Source: Robertmurraya dakarensis | GTDB taxonomy: Bacteria > Bacillota > Bacilli > Bacillales > Cytobacillaceae | Length of the DNA stretch: 64,000 nucleotides | NCBI RefSeq assembly: GCF_900156875.1 | Contig: NZ_LT707409.1 | Span: 2,470,244-2,534,243 of the forward strand | Reading direction: 5' to 3' | Part shown: positions 46,141-54,331 of the stretch, piece by piece | How the letters are laid out: the number at the start of each line of letters is the position of its first letter | Numbering within the stretch: position 1 is the first letter of the stretch | Notes under the pieces: generated by a model | What the model saw: the letters and a program-made list of their open reading frames with translations, nothing else | Told to the model about the DNA's origin: nothing | The model's database searches: none | Made by a program: the position numbers and the translations under genes

Positions 46141-46974
46141 TTACTTCTCCTTTTCCAGTAAAAACCTCATCTGATAATACTTATGTGCAAATTCTGTTAC
46201 TCTTCTTGTTAATTGATAATTCATTCCGGCTCCTATAGCCATGCTTAAAAATGGAACGCCTTGGAACTTCTTATTTTTAAACAAAAGAATCGTAAATGCT
46301 TTTAACATTTGCTTGATTGGCTGGTCAAGGGTTGTAAGATTGGTCAATTCATCCTCACCATCGTAAAAATAGTACTCATCGGTATTCTTTAATTCATGCA
46401 TTAATTGCTCCCACGCCTGGGCCTGTATACGCATTGGCAATGTTGCAGCATGAGAAACCTTTAAAGAGGTCATCATTTCAAACGGATGATTTACCTCATA
46501 TCCATAAACAATCGCAATTAATTGGACTACTCTAATATTAATGACCACCATAGCTGGTATGTCCGTCCCTAAGAGAAGTGTTCCTCCTGTTCCCGACAAG
46601 CCACCTTGCGTAAGTGAATAAAGACGATGACGGGCAATCTGCTGCTGAGCTATGTATTGTAGTTGATCAATCGTTAATTTCTTTAAATCATCAATCTCTT
46701 CTATATCATGAACAAAAATTCTTCCTGCTGAAAGAATTCTCTCCCTCGCATCATGCTGCAATTGCATTCCTTGTATAAAGGAATGGAAATGAAAAAGCCA
46801 TGTATCAAGCACCGAAAAGAATTCGGCTTGCTTTTCTTCAGGCAGAAGGGAGAAAGCACGATCCACATATTTTTCATAGGTTAATTCAAGATCATTTGGC
46901 ATGTAATTATAAAGACTCTTTTCCCATTCTTTTATCTCACTTAAAACCATTTTATCCCTATCCGTTAAAGCCAT
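46141..46974 (-). CDS. EcsC family protein
   Basis: 277 residues. EcsC-type domain with the family pattern TQGGLSGTGGTLLLGTDIPA followed by VVINIRVVQLIAIVYGYEV. In B. subtilis EcsC is encoded with the EcsAB ABC transporter, but this relative stands apart and its role is unknown. The frame extends 12 codons upstream; AGGAGG nine bases before the ATG at 46974 decides the start. Probably membrane-associated through the hydrophobic centre. Co-transcribed with moaB. Confidence 0.82.
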   Translation of the reverse strand: MALTDRDKMVLSEIKEWEKSLYNYMPNDLELTYEKYVDRAFSLLPEEKQAEFFSVLDTWLFHFHSFIQGMQLQHDARERILSAGRIFVHDIEEIDDLKKLTIDQLQYIAQQQIARHRLYSLTQGGLSGTGGTLLLGTDIPAMVVINIRVVQLIAIVYGYEVNHPFEMMTSLKVSHAATLPMRIQAQAWEQLMHELKNTDEYYFYDGEDELTNLTTLDQPIKQMLKAFTILLFKNKKFQGVPFLSMAIGAGMNYQLTRRVTEFAHKYYQMRFLLEKEK

Positions 46975-47037
46975 TCCTAGATCCCTCCTAACACTTCTGC
47001 TTTTACCCATAGTATAGCATACCGTCTAATGCTATTA

Positions 47038-47076
47038 ACAAAAACAAAAGACAAAAGCACATTCAGCTTTTGTCTT
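47038..47076 (-). terminator. Terminator after ackA
   Basis: AAGACAAAAGC (47048-47058) and GCTTTTGTCTT (47066-47076) form an 11 bp stem, followed on the minus strand by TTGTTTTTG. Confidence 0.92.
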
Positions 47077-47086
47077 AGTTAAATTC

Positions 47087-48274
47087 TTATTTAGATAATC
47101 TTACAACATCCCTTGCAATCATCACTTCTTCATTTGTAGGGATGACCATAACTTTGACAGGGGAATGCGGATAGCTGATGAATGCTTCTTCGCCACGTAC
47201 TTTATTTAATGCAGGATCAAAGTAGACACCCATGAATTCTAATCCTTTTAGTACACGTTCGCGAATAGCTGTGCTATTTTCACCAATACCAGCTGTAAAG
47301 ATAATAGCATCAACTCCATACATGCGTGCTGCATAGGAACCGATGTATTTATGAATTCGATTCGCAAAAACCTGCAGTGCTAACTCTGCACGTTCGTTCC
47401 CGTTTTCTGCTTCATCCTCAATATCTCGTAAATCACTTGAAAACCCGGAAATAGCAAGCATTCCACTCTTCTTGTTTAAAACATCAAGAACTTCTTCTGC
47501 TGTTTTATTCGTTTTTTCCATGATGTAAGGAATAAGGGCAGGGTCAATATTTCCTGAGCGCGTCCCCATTGTAACTCCTGCTAATGGTGTGAATCCCATG
47601 GAAGTATCGATGGATTTTCCACCTTCAATCGCAGCAATACTTGCTCCATTACCAAGGTGACAAGATAATAGACGAAGCTGTTCAAGCGGACGTCCAAGCA
47701 TTTCAGCTGCTCTTTCTGAAACATATTTATGAGATGTACCATGGAACCCATATTTGCGAATTCCATATTTTTCATAATACTCATATGGTAAGCTGTAAAG
47801 GAAAGAATTTTCCGGCATTGTTTGATGAAAAGCTGTATCAAAAACTGCTACTGCAGGAACATTCGGCAAAACTTGTTGAAAAGCTCTAATTCCTGTCACA
47901 TTTGCAGGGTTATGAAGGGGAGCAAGCTCTGAAAGTGCTTCAATTTTATTTAGAACTTCATCCGAAATTAAGACTGAATCATTAAAATCTTCCCCGCCGT
48001 GAACAACACGATGTCCAATTCCGTTTATTTCATCTAATGATTTGATAATTCCTAAAGTCGTAAGCTTATCAAGCAGCATTTTTACCGCTACTTCATGATT
48101 GGGAATATCACTTACTTCCTTTACCTTTTCGTCATTTACAGAAATAGTAAAAATGGAATCATTTAATCCGATTCTCTCAATTAACCCTTTCGTAATAACT
48201 TCCTCCGACGGCATTTCAAATAACTGAAACTTTAATGATGAACTCCCTGCATTAATCGCAATTACTTTAGACAT
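47087..48274 (-). CDS. ackA: Acetate kinase
   Basis: 395 residues. It makes acetate and ATP from acetyl phosphate in overflow metabolism. Signatures: [45 protein letters not shown] and [26 protein letters not shown] precedes the ATG. The promoter (48376-48404) has a cre centred about 57 bases before the start site, the arrangement by which CcpA activates ackA in B. subtilis. It is transcribed alone. Confidence 0.97.
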   Translation of the reverse strand: MSKVIAINAGSSSLKFQLFEMPSEEVITKGLIERIGLNDSIFTISVNDEKVKEVSDIPNHEVAVKMLLDKLTTLGIIKSLDEINGIGHRVVHGGEDFNDSVLISDEVLNKIEALSELAPLHNPANVTGIRAFQQVLPNVPAVAVFDTAFHQTMPENSFLYSLPYEYYEKYGIRKYGFHGTSHKYVSERAAEMLGRPLEQLRLLSCHLGNGASIAAIEGGKSIDTSMGFTPLAGVTMGTRSGNIDPALIPYIMEKTNKTAEEVLDVLNKKSGMLAISGFSSDLRDIEDEAENGNERAELALQVFANRIHKYIGSYAARMYGVDAIIFTAGIGENSTAIRERVLKGLEFMGVYFDPALNKVRGEEAFISYPHSPVKVMVIPTNEEVMIARDVVRLSK

Positions 48275-48375
48275 AATGTTTAACGCTCCTTTTACACGAC
48301 AATTATGTACTTATTTAAGTTTTTACTCTCTTTGTATTCTGTTCTATTTCATTCATTTCTATCGATTCATTCCTC

Positions 48376-48432
48376 ATTTAATCATTCATTGTTTTATTAT
48401 TCAAGAAATACCTTGTAATGATATCGTTTACA
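48376..48432 (-). promoter_or_regulatory. ackA promoter with activating-type cre
   Basis: On the minus strand TTGAAT (48404-48399), 17 bases, TTAAAT (48381-48376); start near 48369. The cre TGTAAACGATATCA (48432-48419) has one mismatch to TGNAANCGNWWNCA and is centred near -57, matching the known CcpA activation site of B. subtilis ackA. Confidence 0.75.
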
Positions 48433-48469
48433 TGGTAAAATAAATATTTTCGCACTTTTTGGAATGTAA

Positions 48470-48504
48470 AAAATAATAGCCATTGTCAAAAGACAATAGC
48501 TATT
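48470..48504 (-). terminator. Terminator after ytxK
   Basis: AATAGCCATTGTC and GACAATAGCTATT form a 13-base stem with one mismatch; ATTTTTT follows on the minus strand. Confidence 0.9.
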
Positions 48505-48515
48505 TGTGACGACTT

Positions 48516-49499
48516 TTATTTATTTTCTACGATCCATTGATCAATTTTTCTTAGAATTTTATCCACTTCTGTTGCAATAGAAAGGCTTGGAAGATTTACT
48601 AGAAGCACTTGTTTTGGCTGCTTCGCCTCCGCCCCTTTCTTCTGAAGAATTAGGATGCTTTTCATAGAATCTTTATTCCGAAACATCGTGGACGGCAGTT
48701 GGAGAATAGCCTGAATATAGACATGTTCTTGTAAATATTCATGTAATTTAGGAGCTTCTTTACTTTCAAACAATCCATTTGGAATGACTAGAAACAAGTA
48801 TCCACCATCCTTACTGTAATTCACACTCTGCTCAATAAAAAGATGATGGGCATATGAATGTCCTTCATCAGATTTCAGTTTGTACTGAGATGCCCCTGCA
48901 TCATTAGGATAATAGCCTACTGGCAGGTCACTAACAATGGCATCGACAGGATCAATAAACAATGCTTCCAAACTATCTTGGTTAAACAATTGAAGTGGAT
49001 GTTCTTGAAGGTTAGCATTAACATAAGCTAGTTTTACAAGCAAATCGTCAATATCGACACCAATCCCTTCAACTGTCTTATTGGTTTGCTGGTTTATCAC
49101 AGTTGTTAATAGATTTCCTGTACCAACAGCCGGGTCCAATAAACGAATTGGTGAGGAATCTACAAATTTACTGACTAAATAACCGATCAACATTCCTACC
49201 GTATCTGGTGTCATTTGGTGATTCGGCTGAACACTCTCCTTCATTCCTTTTAAAGCAGCTAATTGGAAGGATTTACGTATCTCTTCTTTTGGATACTTGC
49301 TTAATTGAAAGCTATCGTAACTCTTTTTTAAGCGTTTGACCGTCAGTTCACTAAGTCCCTCCTGAAGGATAGACTGCTGAAATAGATTTTCACCTGTTTC
49401 AGCCAAAGCTTCTAAATATGTAATCGACAATTCTTCTTGAAGAATGGCTGCCGTCTCATTAAAAATTGAAAATAAATCTTCAACCGGAGAAATCTTCAT
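48516..49499 (-). CDS. ytxK: YtxK, N6-methylase-like SAM-dependent methyltransferase
   Basis: 327 residues. The SAM-binding motif I is LLDPAVGTGNLLTTVI, as in N6-adenine DNA methylases, but the catalytic NPPY/F motif is replaced by SDLPVGYYPND. DNA adenine methylation is therefore not certain; the target is unknown. No specificity domain or restriction gene is nearby. The open frame is longer; GGAGG before the ATG at 49499 (MKISPVEDLFSIFNE) decides the start. It is downstream of tpx but separated by a terminator, the B. subtilis order. Confidence 0.88.
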   Translation of the reverse strand: MKISPVEDLFSIFNETAAILQEELSITYLEALAETGENLFQQSILQEGLSELTVKRLKKSYDSFQLSKYPKEEIRKSFQLAALKGMKESVQPNHQMTPDTVGMLIGYLVSKFVDSSPIRLLDPAVGTGNLLTTVINQQTNKTVEGIGVDIDDLLVKLAYVNANLQEHPLQLFNQDSLEALFIDPVDAIVSDLPVGYYPNDAGASQYKLKSDEGHSYAHHLFIEQSVNYSKDGGYLFLVIPNGLFESKEAPKLHEYLQEHVYIQAILQLPSTMFRNKDSMKSILILQKKGAEAKQPKQVLLVNLPSLSIATEVDKILRKIDQWIVENK

Positions 49500-49599
49500 C
49501 CTGTAACCTCCTTTTATCATTTTCCTATTGTATATGGGAATAAAACCAATCACAAGTTTAAAGCATCTTACTAGTTATGTAGTGGCATTAAGGTAAAAG

Positions 49600-49634
49600 A
49601 AAAAGAAAAGACCTCGATCAGTATCACGAGGTCT
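49600..49634 (-). terminator. Terminator after tpx
   Basis: AGACCTCG (49609-49616) and CGAGGTCT (49627-49634) form an 8 bp stem, with TTTCTTTTT next on the minus strand. Confidence 0.9.
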
Positions 49635-49662
49635 AACTTTGCTTGCTGTTTTTAAGCGTTAA

Positions 49663-50163
49663 TTATTTAGCTGCCTTAGCTGCTTCAATTGCAGCCTCGT
49701 AGTTTGGATGGTCTGTGCCTTCGCTTACATATTCTGCATATGTAACAGTGTCATTGGAATCAACAACAAATACAGCACGAGCAAGTAAACGAAGTTCTTT
49801 CATTGCTACCCCAAACGCTTCCCCAAAAGAAAGGTCACGGTGGTCAGAAAGAGTTTGAACGTTTTCAATACCTGCAGCTCCACACCAGCGCTTTTGAGCA
49901 AATGGCAGATCGACACTAACTGTTAAAATTTTAACATTGTCTAATTTTGCAGCTTCTTCATTAAAACGGCGAGTTTGTGCATCACAAACTCCTGTATCTA
50001 GAGAAGGAACTACACTAATTAAACGAACTTGTCCTTTAGAATCTTCTAATGTAACAGGAGATAAATCATTTGCTAATACTGTAAAGTTTGGTGCTTTGTC
50101 ACCAACTTTAACCTCTGATCCTAATAATGTTACTGGGTTTCCCTTAAAAGTAACTGATGCCAT
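49663..50163 (-). CDS. tpx: Thiol peroxidase
   Basis: 166 residues, atypical 2-Cys peroxiredoxin that reduces peroxides with thioredoxin. Peroxidatic Cys60 lies in [15 protein letters not shown] and resolving Cys94 in [10 protein letters not shown]. The length matches the family. AAGGAGG precedes the ATG. Single-gene unit. Confidence 0.97.
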   Translation of the reverse strand: MASVTFKGNPVTLLGSEVKVGDKAPNFTVLANDLSPVTLEDSKGQVRLISVVPSLDTGVCDAQTRRFNEEAAKLDNVKILTVSVDLPFAQKRWCGAAGIENVQTLSDHRDLSFGEAFGVAMKELRLLARAVFVVDSNDTVTYAEYVSEGTDHPNYEAAIEAAKAAK

Positions 50164-50259
50164 TTGGCCTCATCCTCCTTACCAACATATGTACAGTGTA
50201 AATCATAAACTATTTTGGCACATTTATGCAAATAATAAAGGTTAAATTTTGAAAAGTCT

Positions 50260-50296
50260 TAAAAAAAAGTTAACCCTCTTAACCGAGAGTTAACTT
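50260..50296 (-). terminator. Terminator after ytfJ
   Basis: On the minus strand AGTTAACTCTC pairs with GAGGGTTAACT, followed by a run of eight T residues. Confidence 0.92.
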
Positions 50297-50301
50297 GTTG
50301 C

Positions 50302-50844
50302 TTAAATTTCCAAATCTTCCTTCGGACCGCTATATTCAGGATTTTGATACCCCTGGCTTTGCTGGCTATTTTGATTTTGGCCGCTTTGACCGTTTTGTTG
50401 ATTCCCTTGAGAGCCTTGGTTCCCCTGCCCCGAATTATTTTTATTAGAGAACATTTGCTGAATCTTATCAACAGCTTGAGGAGCCAAATCAAGGATTTTT
50501 TCGTATAAGTGCGTACTTTCATCCAAGTGTACCATTCTTACTTCTTTTGAGTTAACAATTAAAAAAGCGATTGGAGTAATGGAGACACCTCCACCGCTAC
50601 CCCCGCCAAAAGGATGTTTTGAACCCTGACCCTGACCCTGGCCTTGGCCTCCTCCTTTTGATTCACCATCAATAATAAATTCACTTCCTCCAGCCGCAAA
50701 CCCAAAACCTACTTTTGATACAGTTAAAATTACACTACCATCAGGGGTTTCAACTGGATCACCAATAATCGTGTTTACATCAATCATTTCTTTTAAGTTT
50801 TCCATGGCGGTTGTCATCAACCCTTGAATTGGATGTTCGGACAT
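50302..50844 (-). CDS. ytfJ: GerW family sporulation protein YtfJ
   Basis: 180 residues. A GerW/YtfJ domain (about 1-120, with MIDVNTIIGDPVETPDGSVI and VSITPIAFLIV) is interrupted by a Gly/Gln run (GGGQGQGQGQGSKHPFGGGS) and followed by a long Gln/Asn/Gly/Ser-rich tail (about 133-170). YtfJ is needed in B. subtilis for normal germination of spores. GAGGAAGG precedes the ATG. Fourteen bases after ytfI, so they form an operon. Confidence 0.93.
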   Translation of the reverse strand: MSEHPIQGLMTTAMENLKEMIDVNTIIGDPVETPDGSVILTVSKVGFGFAAGGSEFIIDGESKGGGQGQGQGQGSKHPFGGGSGGGVSITPIAFLIVNSKEVRMVHLDESTHLYEKILDLAPQAVDKIQQMFSNKNNSGQGNQGSQGNQQNGQSGQNQNSQQSQGYQNPEYSGPKEDLEI

Positions 50845-50858
50845 TTATCCTTCCTCCT

Positions 50859-51554
50859 CTATATCGATTTTGTTTTGTTTTGAGAAAAATGAGCTAACGG
50901 TTTTGTTCGAAAGCGAGGTTTCCCGCCTTTCCAGTATTTAATCAGTTTAATACCTGCAAACATAGCATGTCCTATCCGAAACATAATCATACATTTAAAT
51001 GAAGTTTGACCCATAGTTGCATTAAAATTTGGTGTAACCATAATTTGCGGGATGGTTTTAACCTTCATTAGAGTACTAACTAATCCAATTAAACTCCCCT
51101 TTACCGTCCAAAAAGCGCCACATATCATTCCCGTATAGGCAGCATCACCAACTCCGACGACCGTATTCCACTCCATTTTTGTGACAACCGTCTTACTTAA
51201 AAACCAGCGGACTATTTTATATAAGCCCACAACATGCTTTAATAGTTGATTGACATCTTTAAAACTGTCCAACATTTCTTCAGGAGTAAACTTTTTCGTA
51301 TCCTGAGCTTTATCCTTTTCATTAGGTCCTGCCTCGACCTTTTCTTTTACAACTAAACTCGGAGAATCATCATCCATTTTCATAACTGGTACATTCAATT
51401 TGTACTGAATAAGTCCAAGTAAAGCTTTGAATTTAATTTCTAAATGATCATTATTTTGCCCGTGGTAGTAATCAATATATACTCGTAATTTTGTAAACAA
51501 AAACAATAGTAATAAAAATAAAAGGACCAGTAATACTAATAAAACCCACTTCAT
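50859..51554 (-). CDS. ytfI: DUF2953 family protein YtfI
   Basis: 231 residues. An N-terminal membrane segment (MKWVLLVLLVLLFLLLLFLF) is followed by a soluble DUF2953 domain, probably outside or at the membrane face, with TKLRVYIDYYHGQ and VTKMEWNTVVGVGDAAYTG. Function unknown; its pairing with ytfJ suggests a sporulation role. The longer frame has no good start; the ATG at 51554 has AAAGG ten bases upstream. Confidence 0.85.
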   Translation of the reverse strand: MKWVLLVLLVLLFLLLLFLFTKLRVYIDYYHGQNNDHLEIKFKALLGLIQYKLNVPVMKMDDDSPSLVVKEKVEAGPNEKDKAQDTKKFTPEEMLDSFKDVNQLLKHVVGLYKIVRWFLSKTVVTKMEWNTVVGVGDAAYTGMICGAFWTVKGSLIGLVSTLMKVKTIPQIMVTPNFNATMGQTSFKCMIMFRIGHAMFAGIKLIKYWKGGKPRFRTKPLAHFSQNKTKSI

Positions 51555-51597
51555 TCCTACACAACCTTTCAGCCTCCTATTATCTACAAAAACCAAA

Positions 51598-51637
51598 AAA
51601 ATAAACCTGTCGAAAATGAAACGACAGGTTTATTTTT
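51598..51637. terminator. Terminator after yteJ
   Basis: ATAAACCTGTCG (51601-51612) and CGACAGGTTTAT (51622-51633) form a perfect 12 bp stem with T-rich DNA on both sides. Confidence 0.93.
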
Positions 51638-51647
51638 TCTTATTCTA

Positions 51648-52199
51648 TTACGATTTTTCATGGACGACAGTAGTATCTGCAAACAGGTCATGCAAGCCTT
51701 GCTTTTTCGGTAAAAACGCCACAATAATATACGTAATCCAGATAGACGTCGAAATAAAACGACCAATCCATTCACGAAAGAGTACAGTACCCCAAGAGAG
51801 CCTTTCTCCTTTTAGATTAACAACCTTCAGACCAAATACCATTTTCCCTAACGTTTGACCAAAGAACTTCGTCATGAGTACAAAATAAGCATAAAATGTG
51901 ATGGCAGCAGCAATGGAGATTGGTGCAAATATGCTAATCGCGTTTAATTCTAATCCCAGCATCTTAAATATAGGATTGATGATGATGCGATCTATACTCC
52001 CAATCACAACCAAATCAAGCAGGTATGCCCAAAAGCGCATCCAAAAACCCGCAAAACTCAATTTTCTCTCTACTTTTCCACCATTATGAAATTCTTCGTT
52101 GTCTTTCACTAACTTTTGTTCTTCTATAATAGCAGGGGAAGCACTTTCTTCTAACTGGTTTATTTGACCTTCTTCTGGAATTGAATCATGTTCTTTCAC
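51648..52199 (-). CDS. yteJ: RDD family membrane protein YteJ
   Basis: 183 residues. An acidic N-terminal stretch of about 50 residues precedes an RDD domain with three membrane segments; the first carries the Arg/Asp pattern FAGFWMRFWAYLLDLVVIG. Function unknown. The start is GTG behind GGAGG. It begins 12 bases after sppA and is co-transcribed with it, as in B. subtilis, where YteJ forms a complex with SppA and modulates it (from memory). Confidence 0.9.
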   Translation of the reverse strand: MKEHDSIPEEGQINQLEESASPAIIEEQKLVKDNEEFHNGGKVERKLSFAGFWMRFWAYLLDLVVIGSIDRIIINPIFKMLGLELNAISIFAPISIAAAITFYAYFVLMTKFFGQTLGKMVFGLKVVNLKGERLSWGTVLFREWIGRFISTSIWITYIIVAFLPKKQGLHDLFADTTVVHEKS

Positions 52200-52211
52200 A
52201 AATGCTCCCTC

Positions 52212-53222
52212 CTATTCGCTATATAGATACATAAGCCGCGGTGAATTAGTGTGCGATAGTATCTTTATTAGTCCATCGATCTCAAGATCTTCTCCGATTA
52301 TTTTCTGTGCTCCCATTGAAAGCAGTGAGCCGAACCCAAAATTTTCTGTGTAAGAAACAACTTGTGCATCCTTAAGCTTTTGTTCATTCTTCACTTCTTC
52401 AATGACATCCTCAAAATACCCGAAACCGTCCACTAGACCAATTTCCTTCGCCTGTCGCCCATCGTAAATTCTGCCGTCTGCTATTTTCTTCACTTCATCA
52501 ACAGACAGCCCTCTTCCCTCAGAAATAACCTTTACAAATCCTTCATAAGAGTTATTGATCATCGATTGAAGGATCGCTCTTTCCTCTTCCGTCATTTCTC
52601 TTGTCGAACTCATAATATCTTTATATGGCCCACTCTTAATGGTGACGAATTCAACGCCATATTTTTCAGCCAGACCCGCAAAATTATAGCCTTGCATAAT
52701 GACTCCGAGTGATCCTGTCAGCGTTTCTGGACTTGCGAATATTTTGTGAGCAGGAGCTGATATATAGTAACCTCCTGATGCAGCCATTGATCCCATTGAT
52801 ATGTAGACTGGTTTTTTTGCTTCATTCTGAATTTCTACTATTTTGTCATGAATCTCCGCGCTTTCAACTACTCCCCCGCCAGGTGTATTTACTCTTAAGA
52901 TTACGGCCTTCACAGACTCATCATCTTTTACATGATTGAGGTTTTCCATAAATGCCCGATGGTTATAACCTGACGTTGCAAAAAGAGAACCTGCCTCCCC
53001 TGTATCTTGAATGACCCCATTCAAATCCAGTACCGCAATTTTATTAAACGGATCTCCTTCTTCAATCACTTCCTCTAAAAACATTTCATCCGCTGACCCA
53101 AACCATTGATCAAATGATGCTTCAAAATCGTTAAAAGCAAACGTTGATAAAGTATTGACTACAATTGAAAAAAACAATAACGCCGCTGCTATCCCTAGAG
53201 CAGCCCAACGTTTTCCATTCAT
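52212..53222 (-). CDS. sppA: Signal peptide peptidase SppA
   Basis: 336 residues, a short membrane-anchored SppA. One membrane segment (about 8-29, ALGIAAALLFFSIVVNTLST) is followed by the S49 serine peptidase domain. The nucleophile Ser is in MGSMAASGGYYISAP and the general base Lys in TIKSGPYKDIMSS. It degrades cleaved signal peptides and membrane-associated peptides. It is divergent from nadF across a 249-base gap holding a notable inverted repeat. Confidence 0.95.
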   Translation of the reverse strand: MNGKRWAALGIAAALLFFSIVVNTLSTFAFNDFEASFDQWFGSADEMFLEEVIEEGDPFNKIAVLDLNGVIQDTGEAGSLFATSGYNHRAFMENLNHVKDDESVKAVILRVNTPGGGVVESAEIHDKIVEIQNEAKKPVYISMGSMAASGGYYISAPAHKIFASPETLTGSLGVIMQGYNFAGLAEKYGVEFVTIKSGPYKDIMSSTREMTEEERAILQSMINNSYEGFVKVISEGRGLSVDEVKKIADGRIYDGRQAKEIGLVDGFGYFEDVIEEVKNEQKLKDAQVVSYTENFGFGSLLSMGAQKIIGEDLEIDGLIKILSHTNSPRLMYLYSE

Positions 53223-53354
53223 TCTAAATCCTCCTCCTGTCTTTGCCTACTTGTAGATTAGTGTTCAATAAATGTCCTTATTTTCTATTACGTGCTTTCT
53301 TTTAAAATGTTTCAAAAACATCTACACTATAATAAACAAGTGTTATACAAAATA

Positions 53355-53399
53355 TGATTAAATTGGATAATAAAGGGTGCGCTTCGGGCAATTTAATCA
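53355..53399. repeat. Inverted repeat between sppA and nadF
   Basis: TGATTAAATTG (53355-53365) and CAATTTAATCA (53389-53399) are perfect 11 bp arms; the 23-base centre is G-rich and contains GCGCTTCGGG, which can form a UUCG-type cap. It lies in a divergent gap, so it is not a terminator for the flanking genes. Role unknown. Confidence 0.65.
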
Positions 53400-53471
53400 A
53401 AAGTTTCCAGTAATAGTGTAACAAATAAACAGCTTAACTTGTAAACAACAATACTGAACGGAGGAATACAA

Positions 53472-54269
53472 ATGCCTGATCGTCGTAATATTTTTTTATA
53501 TTACAAAAAAAATCAAGAAATGATTGAAAAGGTTAAGCCTTTTTATGAATACATTGATCACTATGGTTTTAATATCGTACAGGACCATAGAAAAGCGAAC
53601 ATTATTATGAGTTTCGGCGGAGATGGAACTTTTCTGCAAGCGGTAAGGAAGACAGGCTTTAGAGAAGATTGTTTGTATACAGGTGTTTCCACCGGGAAGC
53701 TGAATGTCTATTGTGATTTTCAAATTGATGAAATCGCGAGCATGGTTGAAGCAGTTAAGAACGAAGAAACAGAGGTTAGACGCTACCCTACTATTGATGT
53801 GACGGTAGACGATCAAATGTCTTTTCAATGTTTAAATGAATTCAGTATTCGTTCTTCCATAATAAAGACCTTCGTTATGGATGTATTTATAGATGATTTA
53901 CATTTTGAAACATTTAGGGGCGATGGAATGGTAGTCTCAACACCCTCTGGGAGCACCGCCTACAGCAAGTCTATTAACGGTGCTATTGTAGACCCGCTAG
54001 TACCTTCCATTCAAGTCAGTGAACTTGCTTCCCTCAATAATAATCAATATCGAACACTAGGTTCACCATTCATCTTAAGCGGCGGGCGGCAGCTTACTTT
54101 AAGAATTTTGCAGGATGGCAATGACCATCCAACCATGGGAATGGATAACGAGGCTCTAAGTATCCAGCATGTAGAAAAGATCAACATAAAATTAAGTGAT
54201 AAACAAATTAAAACCGTTAAACTTAAGAACAATTCATTTTGGGAAAAAGTGAAAAGAACATTTCTTTAA
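53472..54269 (+). CDS. nadF: NAD kinase
   Basis: 265 residues, the second NAD kinase of Bacillus (NadK2/PpnKB, ytdI) by length and position. It phosphorylates NAD to NADP. The GGDGTFLQAVRK motif lies near residue 50 and the substrate-binding NEFSIRSS near 122; GDGMVVSTPSGSTAYSKSI follows. GGAGG precedes the ATG. A 13 bp palindromic terminator follows. Confidence 0.95.
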   Translation: MPDRRNIFLYYKKNQEMIEKVKPFYEYIDHYGFNIVQDHRKANIIMSFGGDGTFLQAVRKTGFREDCLYTGVSTGKLNVYCDFQIDEIASMVEAVKNEETEVRRYPTIDVTVDDQMSFQCLNEFSIRSSIIKTFVMDVFIDDLHFETFRGDGMVVSTPSGSTAYSKSINGAIVDPLVPSIQVSELASLNNNQYRTLGSPFILSGGRQLTLRILQDGNDHPTMGMDNEALSIQHVEKINIKLSDKQIKTVKLKNNSFWEKVKRTFL

Positions 54270-54272
54270 AAG

Positions 54273-54303
54273 AAAGAACGAGTGCAGCACGCACTCGTTC
54301 TTT
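54273..54303. terminator. Bidirectional terminator between nadF and ytcI
   Basis: AAAGAACGAGTGC and GCACTCGTTCTTT are perfect 13 bp arms with a 5-base loop. Confidence 0.95.
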
Positions 54304-54331
54304 GTTATTACCCAATTTTTTTCTGGAATCC

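Noticed and set aside
48516-49499. Part of a restriction-modification or phage defence system
   Set aside because: ytxK is a conserved housekeeping neighbour of tpx and ackA, with no restriction or specificity gene nearby and an altered catalytic motif.
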